Below are positions 1 through 5,875 of a stretch of 5,875 nt of DNA, one piece after another. The number at the start of each line of letters is the position of its first letter. The first letter of the stretch is position 1. Under the pieces are notes generated by a model. The model saw nothing but the letters and a program-made list of their open reading frames with translations. It ran no database searches and was not told the origin of the DNA. The position numbers and the translations under genes were made by a program. Source of the DNA: Polyangiaceae bacterium (GTDB lineage: Bacteria > Myxococcota_A > Polyangia > Polyangiales > Polyangiaceae); the NCBI GenBank assembly GCA_022447485.1, contig JAKVCH010000213.1, positions 1-5,875 on the forward strand, given 5' to 3'.

Positions 1-297
1 TTCTTCGAGACTCTGGGCGAGACGTTCTTTTTCCGTGCCGCGTTCTTGGAGCTGTGAGTGGAGTTGGTCGAGGTTCACTCCCATCTGTTCGAGTTCATTC
101 TTGGCGCGCAGGACTTTTTTCTCCATCGCTGCAAGCTGTGCGGCGGTTTTTTGGTGTGCCTCGCTTTCCTCTTCGTATTTATCGTTCAGCTTTCCATATT
201 TATCGAGCTGGGCTTGCCACTCCTTTTCCGAATAGCCGCAAGCGTTTGTCAGGAAAACTAAGACTAGCCCGCAGGCGATGAGAATTGGATGTTTCAT
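1..297 (-). CDS. Putative coiled-coil lipoprotein, N-terminal part (3' end beyond the window)
   Basis: Reading leftward from the ATG at 297-295, the frame stays open for 99 codons to the window edge, so only the N-terminus is present. Residues 1-19 form a lipoprotein-type signal: a Lys-His start, then a hydrophobic core. It ends at a candidate lipobox LTNAC with Cys20 as the lipid-modified residue, followed by CGYSEKEW. Asn at -2 is unusual for a lipobox. From about residue 27 the chain is highly charged, rich in Glu, Lys and Gln, with hydrophobic residues at heptad-like spacing, which predicts a long coiled coil. In myxobacteria and relatives, lipoproteins that start this way often carry a C-terminal OmpA-like peptidoglycan-binding domain. 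That would make it an outer-membrane-to-cell-wall tether, but the domain lies outside the window and is inferred. A GGAG Shine-Dalgarno lies 10 bases before the ATG. The gene is divergent from the response regulator. Confidence 0.8.
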   Translation of the reverse strand, partial: MKHPILIACGLVLVFLTNACGYSEKEWQAQLDKYGKLNDKYEEESEAHQKTAAQLAAMEKKVLRAKNELEQMGVNLDQLHSQLQERGTEKERLAQSLEE

Positions 298-468
298 GGT
301 GATTCGTCTCCGAGCCGGGGTCCATAGCATTCTTCCGCTCTGACTTGAATGAAAGCTCTGCTTTTCAAGAGGATTCTCCGATTGCTCTTCCTCAGCGGGA
401 GCCCTTGAGTCGGAGCAAAGGAACTCCCTGGAATTTTGAGCCGACCTTGGCTACTTTTCCCGCGCACC
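298..468. promoter_or_regulatory. Divergent intergenic region between the lipoprotein and response-regulator genes
   Basis: This 171-base gap must hold promoters for both directions. For the lipoprotein (minus strand) an extended -10 candidate TGCTATGGA covers 321-329. A start near 314 would give a short leader containing the GGAG site. For the regulator (plus strand) the best candidate is TTGAGT (405-410), an 18-base spacer and TGGAAT (429-434); it is weak, four of six matches in each box. Two imperfect hairpins are visible. One pairs 344-348 with 365-369 and 352-356 with 360-364, with a three-base bulge. The other pairs TTGCTC (382-387) with GAGCAA (413-418) and CTCA (391-394) with TGAG (406-409). 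I see no convincing pair of 11-base-spaced PhoB-box repeats. Promoter calls are by eye only. Confidence 0.35.
308..311 (-). promoter_or_regulatory. Ribosome-binding site of the lipoprotein gene
   Basis: The minus strand reads GGAG here, ten bases upstream of the ATG at 297-295. It supports that ATG as the start, which also places the signal peptide correctly. Confidence 0.55.
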
Positions 469-1167
469 ATGGCGAAGATATTATTAGTCGAAGACGAAAG
501 CGATATTCGCGAGGTCGTCTGTTTTAATTTGCGGGCTGCTGGTCATGATGTGTTCGAAGCGCCGAGTGGCGATGCTGGAGTACAGCTGGCGAAGACTCAT
601 CAGCCAGACGTGATCTTATTGGATATTATGCTGCCAGATCGCAGCGGACTCGATGTCTGCCGAGTCTTGAAATCAGACGCGACGACGAAGAACTCTGCGG
701 TCATTATGTTGACGGCGAAGTCCGAGGAAATCGACCGCGTGGTTGGTTTTGAAATTGGGGCTGATGATTATGTGACGAAGCCTTTCAGCGTGCGAGAGCT
801 GACCTTGAGGGTGAATGCGATGTTGAGGCGGAGTCAGGCGCCGGTCCCGGTCGCCGCTCTGATTGAGTTCGGGGTTTTGCGCATTGACGAAGAGGCTCAT
901 CGTGTTTGGGTCGAGGGCAATGAGTTGGAGCTGACAGCTTTAGAGTTCAAGCTACTCACGACCCTTTATCAACGTCGTGATCGAGTACAGAGCCGCTCTG
1001 TTTTGCTCGACGAGGTTTGGGGTATTCAAGCGGATGTCACCACGCGCACTGTGGATACCCACGTGAAGCGCTTACGAGAGAAGCTACAGGCGGCTCGCGC
1101 CTACATCGAGACGGTTCGTGGTGTTGGGTATCGCTTTTTGGGCCACCCGAATGGCGCATCAGAATGA
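469..1167 (+). CDS. phoB: OmpR/PhoB-family DNA-binding response regulator
   Basis: Product of 232 residues, the normal length for this family (E. coli PhoB is 229). The receiver domain spans about residues 2-118. It has the acidic pair Glu8-Asp9, the phosphoacceptor Asp52 in LLDIMLPDRSG, Thr82 in IMLTAK, Tyr101, and Lys104 in the KPF motif. A winged-helix output domain spans about 130-226, with recognition-helix sequence TRTVDTHVKRLREKL and the closing VRGVGYRF hairpin typical of PhoB. Phosphorylation by the adjacent kinase should promote dimerisation and binding to direct repeats in promoters. The frame is open back to a TTG at 436, but the ATG at 469 gives the family-standard MAKILLVEDE start; neither has an ideal Shine-Dalgarno. 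The stop overlaps the kinase start by ATGA, implying coupled translation. Family membership is certain. The phoB name rests on similarity and kinase type, since no pst genes are visible. Confidence 0.9.
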   Translation: MAKILLVEDESDIREVVCFNLRAAGHDVFEAPSGDAGVQLAKTHQPDVILLDIMLPDRSGLDVCRVLKSDATTKNSAVIMLTAKSEEIDRVVGFEIGADDYVTKPFSVRELTLRVNAMLRRSQAPVPVAALIEFGVLRIDEEAHRVWVEGNELELTALEFKLLTTLYQRRDRVQSRSVLLDEVWGIQADVTTRTVDTHVKRLREKLQAARAYIETVRGVGYRFLGHPNGASE

Positions 1168-2996
1168 GAGTTGGTCTTAAGGCCAAGTTTTTCCTTTTTT
1201 CTTTGAGCTTGATTGGTCTCGCTCTGCTTGTGGCCTATTTTTATGCCCGGGTGGAGCTTTCGAAAGAGGCGCGGGAGCAGATTCTGGCCGACCTAGTGGT
1301 GCGTACCCATCTCGTCGCGAACCGAGTCGAGGGAAGCGATATGGCGCGTCAACCTCAGCCCAGATGGGATTCTCTCGCAGACGAATTAGGCTTGATAGCC
1401 GGTTGTCGCGTTACTTTTGTTGCGCCAGATGGTCATGTTCTGGGTGACTCAATGGTGGCTCCTGGCTCATTGTCTGAATTGGAGAATCATCGCAATCGAC
1501 CCGAAGTGGAGCAAGCATTCGGAGGTAAAGTCGGTCGTACCACGCGCGAGTCAAGCACAACCGGACAGAAGATGCTTTATGTGGCCCGGGCTGTGAATGT
1601 GCCCGGAACCCAGCGAATGGTCGTGCGCTTGGCGATTCCCATTACATCTGTCGACCGCACTCTAGCAACCCTTGGGCGTTCTTTGGTTGTTTCTGGAATC
1701 GTGGCGCTGTGCATTTCCTTGGGTTTTGCCTTCATCGCCTTGCAGTGGGCGTGGCGCGATGTGCGTGTCCTCACTCGTGTAGCTGCGCAAATGGAGGAGG
1801 GTGACCTATCAGCACGAGTTCATTTGACGAGCCCCGGAGAAGTTACTGAGCTAGGTCATGTGTTGAACCGCTTGGCGCGGAACCTCAGTGGAGCAATGGC
1901 CAGTCTGCGAGGGGAGCGCGACCTGATGTCTGGAGTGCTCTCTAGCATGGAAGAAGGTGCTCTCTTTCTCGACGAGAATCGGCGTGTCGTATTTGTGAAT
2001 TCTGCGCTGCGCACCATGCTTCTGCTGGACGGTCCTCAGGTCGGGAAAAGTCTCGTTCAAGTATTTCGTCATGCCGAGCTCAGCGAAATGCTTGACATGA
2101 TGTACGAAGATGAAGAGTCGGAAGATGAATTTGAACAGGACCATCCTCAAGAGTCGCTTCAGAGTCGGGTGCAGGGCGAAATTCAAATTACGGGGCTCAA
2201 GCCCCGTCGCTTGATGGTGCGCGCTCAACGTCTTGAAGGTGATCAAAAGGGTACGGTTGTGATTTTTCTCGATGTCACAGAAACCCGACGATTGGAGAAC
2301 CTTCGGCGAGAGTTCGTTGCCAATGTCAGCCACGAATTACGTACCCCTGTGACCTCCATTCGCTCAGCAGCTGAAACTCTGACCATTGCCCTCGACGCAA
2401 ACCCTGAAATGGTGCCTCGATTTGTCGATATTATCGACCGCAACGCTGCCCGTCTGCAGACTTTGGTCGAAGACGTGCTCGATCTAAGTCGGATCGAGTC
2501 TCGGCAATTTCGAATGACCCTTCGCGGAGTCAATTTACGAGGACGTTTTGACCATGCTTTGCGTCTGATTGAGGAGCGAGCCCAAAAGCGTGAGGTCCAA
2601 ATCGAGGTTGAGCTTCTCGACGAAGACATCGAGGCGAGAGCCGACGCTCGAGGCCTCGACCATGTTGTGACGAATCTTATCGATAATGCTGTTAAATATG
2701 CGGGTGTCGGGGCGACGGTCATTGTCCGTGCTTTTCAGCAGGAACAACAGGTGGTGATCGAGATTGCTGATAACGGTGCCGGTATCGATTCCAAACACTT
2801 ACCCCGTCTCTTTGAAAGATTCTATCGGGTCGATGCTGGGCGTTCCCGTGACCTAGGTGGAACGGGATTAGGTTTAGCTATTGTGAAACATTTGGTGGAA
2901 TCGATGGCGGGCACGATTCAGGTGGAAAGTGAAGTAGGCGTAGGAACAACTTTTCGCATCACCCTGCCAGCGCCGATGCGCGATGCCGACGCTTGA
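1164..2996 (+). CDS. phoR: PhoR-type membrane sensor histidine kinase
   Basis: Product of 610 residues. TM1 is at about 8-28, an extracytoplasmic sensor region at 29-170, and TM2 at about 172-195. A HAMP linker follows at about 196-248 (EEGDLSARV core), in which the usual Pro is replaced (DVRVLTRV). A PAS domain spans about 253-370. The HisKA dimerisation domain has phosphoacceptor His390 in FVANVSHELRTP. The ATP-binding domain has the N box with Asn504 and Asn508 (NLIDNAVKYA), G1 box DNGAGID (536-542), F box FERFYRVD and G2 box GGTGLGLA (565-572). All catalytic motifs are intact, so it should autophosphorylate and transfer phosphate to the overlapping regulator. Single-pass sensor plus HAMP plus PAS resembles the PhoR type found outside enterobacteria. 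Residues 311-333 form a very acidic stretch in the PAS region. The frame is open upstream to 1017, but that part lies inside the regulator gene, and the ATG at 1164 is followed directly by TM1. The ligand is not readable from sequence. Confidence 0.93.
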   Translation: MRVGLKAKFFLFSLSLIGLALLVAYFYARVELSKEAREQILADLVVRTHLVANRVEGSDMARQPQPRWDSLADELGLIAGCRVTFVAPDGHVLGDSMVAPGSLSELENHRNRPEVEQAFGGKVGRTTRESSTTGQKMLYVARAVNVPGTQRMVVRLAIPITSVDRTLATLGRSLVVSGIVALCISLGFAFIALQWAWRDVRVLTRVAAQMEEGDLSARVHLTSPGEVTELGHVLNRLARNLSGAMASLRGERDLMSGVLSSMEEGALFLDENRRVVFVNSALRTMLLLDGPQVGKSLVQVFRHAELSEMLDMMYEDEESEDEFEQDHPQESLQSRVQGEIQITGLKPRRLMVRAQRLEGDQKGTVVIFLDVTETRRLENLRREFVANVSHELRTPVTSIRSAAETLTIALDANPEMVPRFVDIIDRNAARLQTLVEDVLDLSRIESRQFRMTLRGVNLRGRFDHALRLIEERAQKREVQIEVELLDEDIEARADARGLDHVVTNLIDNAVKYAGVGATVIVRAFQQEQQVVIEIADNGAGIDSKHLPRLFERFYRVDAGRSRDLGGTGLGLAIVKHLVESMAGTIQVESEVGVGTTFRITLPAPMRDADA

Positions 2997-3007
2997 GGGA
3001 AGATTTT

Positions 3008-3049
3008 ATGCATTTGATGGAAGCGACGTTCTCAGGCACCAAGTTTTGA
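3008..3049 (+). CDS. Possible 13-residue mini-ORF between phoR and pgi
   Basis: ATG at 3008 opens a 13-codon frame (MHLMEATFSGTKF) ending at TGA 3047-3049. GAGG at 2995-2998, overlapping the phoR stop codon, lies nine bases upstream. This is a better Shine-Dalgarno arrangement than those of the large rightward genes. The peptide resembles nothing I recognise and has no codon run typical of an attenuator leader. It could be a chance frame; its short length gives no coding statistics. If translated, it would put ribosomes immediately before the palindrome at 3051-3062. Confidence 0.15.
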   Translation: MHLMEATFSGTKF

Positions 3050-3050
3050 A

Positions 3051-3062
3051 TCAATCGATTGA
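3051..3062. promoter_or_regulatory. Perfect 12-bp palindrome upstream of pgi (possible operator)
   Basis: TCAATCGATTGA is fully self-complementary and sits 27 bases before the pgi ATG, in the only gap between phoR and pgi. Its position suits an operator or a promoter-overlapping dimeric-repressor site, and TTGACT at 3059-3064 resembles a -35 element, though no good -10 follows. With no loop it is better read as a protein site than as an RNA hairpin. It may be chance. Confidence 0.25.
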
Positions 3063-3089
3063 CTTGCTGTTACGCCGAGATTGACCATC

Positions 3090-4757
3090 ATGTCGCCAAT
3101 TATGGCCGACCTAAAAGCATTGCCACCTCTTGAACAATCCACCGCCTTTGCGGCGCTGCAGACTCATTTCGAGAGCATCGAGAGTCTCCATTTGCGGGAA
3201 CTCTTTGCCCAAGACTCTGAACGTGCCTCTAAGTTTTCTGCGGAGGCAGCTGGCATCTACTTGGATTATTCAAAGAATCGTATCAATGAGACGACCCGAC
3301 AGCTTTTACTGAAACTCGCCGAAGAGCGCGGTGTTCGTGAGGCAATCGACGCCATGTTTAGCGGTGCGCAGCTCAACCTGACGGAAGGACGGGCCGTTTT
3401 ACACACTGCATTGAGGGCGAATTCCGACGAAACGATTCTCGTCGACGGAAAAAATGTCGTGGATGATGTCCATGAGGTTTTGCGGCGCATGGGTGACTTC
3501 ACCGATCGCGTGCGTTCAGGAGAGCATCGAGGTTTTTCTGGCAAAAAGATCACGACAGTCGTCAATATTGGCATCGGGGGTTCCGACTTAGGGCCACTCA
3601 TGGCCTATGAAGCTCTGAAGAGTCGCTCTGACCGAGATATCCAGTTGCGCTTCGTTTCGAATGTCGATGGCACTGACTTTGCGGAGGCAACGAGAGATAT
3701 CGATATTGAGAGCACGCTCTTTGTGATTTGCTCCAAAACTTTCACTACCCTAGAAACGCTTGCGAATGCCCGCTTGGCCCGTGCCTTGGTCCTAGCGAAG
3801 TTCGGCGAAGAAAAATCCATTGCCGCACACTTTGTTGCTGTGTCGACCAACCAGGAGCAGGTCGAAGAGTTTGGGATTGACCCTGCCAATATGTTTGGCT
3901 TTTGGGATTGGGTCGGAGGTCGTTATTCTTACGACTCGGCAATTGGCTTGTCGTTGATGATCGCCATTGGTCGCGACGGTTTCTCCGAAATGCTCCAAGG
4001 CTTTCGCTCGATGGATCAGCATTTTCGCTCCGCGCCCTTTGCGGAGAACCTGCCTGTTCTGATGGCCCTATTAGGGATATGGTACAATAACTTTTTCGGA
4101 GCAGAGAGTGTTGCTGTGCTGCCCTATGACCAATCCCTGCATCGTTTTGCTGCCTATTTGCAGCAGCTCGATATGGAGAGCAATGGCAAAAGCGTCACTC
4201 GTCAAGGTGAATCGGTTGGTGTGCAGACGGGCCCCATTATCTGGGGCGAGCCAGGCACAAATGGCCAACATGCATTTTATCAATTAATCCATCAAGGGAC
4301 GAAGCTGATCCCCTGTGACTTTATAGGCTTCTGTCAGAGCGAAAACCCTCTTGAGACAGAGGGGCAAAGTATGCACGACCTTCTCATGGCGAACTATTTT
4401 GCTCAGACAGAGGCTCTGGCTTTTGGCAAGACAGAAGAGGAGGTGAAAGCGGAGGGCACCCGAGAAGACTTGGTGGCCCATCGGGTATTTCCAGGCAATC
4501 GCCCAACGAATTCACTTTTGATGGATCGGTTGACGCCCGCAACTTTGGGCGCCCTCGTCGCCCTCTATGAACATAAGGTATTTGTTCAAGGCATTATTTG
4601 GAACGTCAATAGCTTTGACCAATGGGGCGTTGAGCTGGGCAAGGTTTTGGCGAAGCGCATCATACCGGAGCTGTCGGCAGGTAGCTTTCCTGGAGGACAC
4701 GATTCTTCGACCGATAGTTTGATTTCGCGCTATCGACAGCATCGAGGCCTCGAGTAA
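3090..4757 (+). CDS. pgi: Glucose-6-phosphate isomerase
   Basis: Cytosolic enzyme interconverting glucose 6-phosphate and fructose 6-phosphate in glycolysis and gluconeogenesis. The 555-residue product matches the long E. coli/animal-type family (549 in E. coli). Phosphate-binding segments are GIGGSDLGP (161-169) and SKTFTTLET (215-223). Family signature 1 is DWVGGRYSYDSAIG (273-286) and signature 2 runs from Gly501 to Lys518 (SFDQWGVELGK end). Catalytic residues by family alignment are Glu363 in MESNGK, His394 in NGQHAF and Lys518. The block around GPIIWGEPGTNGQHAFYQ is nearly identical to the enterobacterial enzyme, so it should be active. The start is ambiguous: ATG 3090 has a weak GAG at 3077-3079, ATG 3102 is four codons later, and a TTG lies at 3081. 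It follows phoR after 93 bases without a terminator, so read-through is possible. A strong terminator follows the stop. Confidence 0.97.
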   Translation: MSPIMADLKALPPLEQSTAFAALQTHFESIESLHLRELFAQDSERASKFSAEAAGIYLDYSKNRINETTRQLLLKLAEERGVREAIDAMFSGAQLNLTEGRAVLHTALRANSDETILVDGKNVVDDVHEVLRRMGDFTDRVRSGEHRGFSGKKITTVVNIGIGGSDLGPLMAYEALKSRSDRDIQLRFVSNVDGTDFAEATRDIDIESTLFVICSKTFTTLETLANARLARALVLAKFGEEKSIAAHFVAVSTNQEQVEEFGIDPANMFGFWDWVGGRYSYDSAIGLSLMIAIGRDGFSEMLQGFRSMDQHFRSAPFAENLPVLMALLGIWYNNFFGAESVAVLPYDQSLHRFAAYLQQLDMESNGKSVTRQGESVGVQTGPIIWGEPGTNGQHAFYQLIHQGTKLIPCDFIGFCQSENPLETEGQSMHDLLMANYFAQTEALAFGKTEEEVKAEGTREDLVAHRVFPGNRPTNSLLMDRLTPATLGALVALYEHKVFVQGIIWNVNSFDQWGVELGKVLAKRIIPELSAGSFPGGHDSSTDSLISRYRQHRGLE

Positions 4758-4778
4758 TTTTTCCTTCTTGTAAAAAAG

Positions 4779-4816
4779 AGGCGCTCTCTGCTGGCGAGGG
4801 CGCTTGCTTTTTTTTT
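4779..4816 (+). terminator. Intrinsic terminator after pgi
   Basis: GCGCTCTC (4781-4788) pairs with GAGGGCGC (4796-4803) with one G-U pair, around a seven-base loop, and is extended by A4779-G4780 against T4804-T4805. A run of nine T (4808-4816) follows. It begins about 20 bases after the pgi stop and should end the phoB-phoR-pgi transcript. A run of six A at 4772-4777 could also give weak termination in the opposite direction. Confidence 0.88.
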
Positions 4817-4825
4817 CCAGTCCAT

Positions 4826-4837
4826 GGGTCTAGACCC
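4826..4837. promoter_or_regulatory. Perfect 12-bp palindrome just before the channel gene
   Basis: GGGTCTAGACCC is fully self-complementary and ends five bases before the ATG at 4843, where a Shine-Dalgarno would normally sit. It lies in the 26-base gap between the pgi terminator and the channel gene. It could be a protein-binding operator; as RNA it could pair only between molecules, because there is no loop. Function is inferred from position only. Confidence 0.25.
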
Positions 4838-4842
4838 CCCCT

Positions 4843-5875
4843 ATGGCTTTTCAAGGACTAGAGAAGGATGCAGCGATTGCTGCTGGAGAACTCGTCGGCA
4901 TTCTCTTCGCTGGCTGGTTGTTGAGTCATCTAATAGGGAGACTGGTCCTCTTGATCATGGGAGGCAGCCAGGAAGGGCCCTCACCGTTGGCCACGCGCAT
5001 CCGGCGCATGATAGCAAAGACGGGGGCACTCTTTACTTTCCTGACGGCCTTCGGCGTGACTGCACTGAATGGCTGGCTGCTCTTCACCCACCGCGGGGTG
5101 TGGAGCACCCAAGTGGAATTTCTTCAGAGAATTTCCCCCGAGGCCCGGCAGGCGTTGCTCGTGGCCGTATTGAAAGTAGGCGCCGGTGCATGGCTCTGTT
5201 CATTTCTTCTCGGCTGGGTTGGCAAAGGGCTGGCGTGGGGACGGGAGTGGCTAAAGTCTCAAGAATGGTCCAGCAACCAAGAAAGCGTTGATCGCCTCAC
5301 TTATTCACTGACTCGGATTATCGAGCGGGTCACTTGGTTAGCTTTTGCCTGGTATGGGGCCAAGACGATTGGTGTCCCCGAAAGTGTTGTGGGTCTGTTA
5401 CTCACCGCTATTAAGGTTTACGCAATTATTGCCCTCGGCCTTTTGCTCTGGCGCGCTCTCGATGTTGTGATTGAGACGCTGCAGCAGCTCTCTGAACGTA
5501 TCAAAAATGAATACGTTTGGATGTCTTATTACGACCGCCTGCAGTTTTTGGTGCCTTTGGCACGCAGAAGCCTCGAGTACATCATTTACTTTTCCTTTGC
5601 GTCCATGGCGATGCAGCAGGTTGATTTCATCTCTGGCGTCGCGCTTTGGGGACCGCGGGCTGTTCGAGTGATTGGCTACTTCTTTATCGCCCGGGTGGCG
5701 GTCGCGGTCGTCACTCTTACGATCGATGAGCTAGCTTCTCGCAAAGCCAAGACTGACCTGGAGAGTAATCAACGCCTCTTACCCCTCGTGCCTCTCTGCC
5801 AAAGTATTCTCAAATACGCCATTTATTTTGCAGTTAGCGTGGCGATCTTGGGCGCGGTTGGAGTTGACCCAGGGC
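4843..5875 (+). CDS. MscS-family mechanosensitive channel, N-terminal membrane part (3' end beyond the window)
   Basis: Reading from ATG 4843 (an in-frame TAG at 4831 excludes longer forms), 344 codons stay open to the edge. The protein is strongly hydrophobic, with about eight predicted membrane segments near residues 17-39, 58-81, 102-127, 160-178, 183-208, 240-260, 272-293 and 320-340. The end, LVPLCQSILKYAIYFAVSVAILGAVGVDPG, matches the stretch that in MscS channels directly precedes the glycine/alanine-rich pore helix, so the pore and cytoplasmic beta domain should lie beyond the edge. This predicts a large MscS-like channel with extra N-terminal helices, in the inner membrane, releasing solutes on hypo-osmotic shock. 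Residues 150-213, 231-297 and 310-344 look like repeated membrane hairpins. No Shine-Dalgarno is visible. The gene is separated from pgi by a terminator, so it needs its own promoter, which I cannot place. An uncharacterised polytopic membrane protein is the alternative. Confidence 0.78.
   Translation, partial: MAFQGLEKDAAIAAGELVGILFAGWLLSHLIGRLVLLIMGGSQEGPSPLATRIRRMIAKTGALFTFLTAFGVTALNGWLLFTHRGVWSTQVEFLQRISPEARQALLVAVLKVGAGAWLCSFLLGWVGKGLAWGREWLKSQEWSSNQESVDRLTYSLTRIIERVTWLAFAWYGAKTIGVPESVVGLLLTAIKVYAIIALGLLLWRALDVVIETLQQLSERIKNEYVWMSYYDRLQFLVPLARRSLEYIIYFSFASMAMQQVDFISGVALWGPRAVRVIGYFFIARVAVAVVTLTIDELASRKAKTDLESNQRLLPLVPLCQSILKYAIYFAVSVAILGAVGVDPG

Noticed and set aside
436..468. Upstream TTG extension of the response regulator (11 extra residues)
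   Set aside because: Residues before MAKILLVEDE do not fit the receiver fold. AAAGGA at 417-422 is about 13 bases from the TTG, too far for good spacing, and the family starts at the ATG.
298..468. PhoB box for autoregulation
   Set aside because: GCTCTG recurs at 337 and 355, but 18 bases apart and without the CTGTCAT-like core or 11-base period, so it does not meet the PhoB-box pattern.
1017..1163. Upstream extension of the kinase frame into the regulator gene
   Set aside because: It overlaps the well-supported winged-helix coding sequence in another frame. The ATG at 1164 gives a standard ATGA-coupled start just before TM1.
1851..2798. Long open frames on the minus strand inside the kinase gene
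   Set aside because: They are antisense shadows of a gene with intact catalytic motifs, and their translations are Arg/Ser/Thr-rich without recognisable domains.
3266..4854. Minus-strand open frames across pgi and its terminator
   Set aside because: They are shadows of pgi, whose catalytic and signature motifs are complete on the plus strand.
4824..5291. 155-codon plus-strand frame overlapping the channel gene
   Set aside because: Its translation is Arg/Gly-rich with no membrane pattern. The overlapping frame from 4843 is longer, strongly hydrophobic and MscS-like.
1..5875. Mobile elements, CRISPR, tRNA or rRNA, and defence genes
   Set aside because: No transposase or integrase motif, no spaced direct repeats, no cloverleaf or rRNA-like sequence, and no recognisable defence domain on either strand.

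Overview
The window is ordinary-looking, gene-dense bacterial chromosome with moderate GC (by eye slightly above 50 percent) and no mobile element, CRISPR array, tRNA or rRNA that I can see. It holds five protein genes. A lipid-anchored coiled-coil protein runs leftward off the left edge. Four rightward genes follow: a PhoB-type response regulator, a PhoR-type sensor kinase, glucose-6-phosphate isomerase (pgi), and the N-terminal half of a large MscS-family channel cut by the right edge. A Gram-negative cell envelope is likely, because the lipoprotein resembles the cell-wall-linking lipoproteins of myxobacteria and other former Deltaproteobacteria. The lineage guess (Myxococcota, Bdellovibrionota or relatives) rests on remembered family resemblance and is weak.

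Layout. Positions 1-297 (minus) are the lipoprotein. Positions 298-468 are a divergent intergenic region with a Shine-Dalgarno sequence and a possible extended -10 for the lipoprotein, plus two imperfect hairpins. Positions 469-1167 and 1164-2996 are the regulator and kinase, translationally coupled by an ATGA overlap. Positions 2997-3089 separate the kinase from pgi and hold a 13-codon mini-ORF with a good ribosome-binding site, followed by a perfect 12-bp palindrome. Positions 3090-4757 are pgi, complete with all catalytic motifs. A strong intrinsic terminator (4779-4816) closes the phoB-phoR-pgi block. A second perfect 12-bp palindrome lies just upstream of the channel gene, which starts at 4843.

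Working together. The regulator and kinase form one phosphorelay: an extracytoplasmic sensor domain, HAMP and PAS lead to a His kinase that phosphorylates Asp52 of the OmpR/PhoB-type transcription factor. No pst or phoU genes are visible, so phosphate as the signal is only a family-based guess. Pgi may share the phoBR transcript, since no terminator lies between them, but no functional link is shown. The channel gene is a separate unit, probably for osmotic or turgor protection.

I found no clear novel system. The most interesting features are a tandem-repeat architecture in the membrane part of the MscS-like channel, the palindromes and mini-ORF in the short intergenic gaps, an acidic insertion in the kinase PAS region, and the poor Shine-Dalgarno sequences of the rightward genes.
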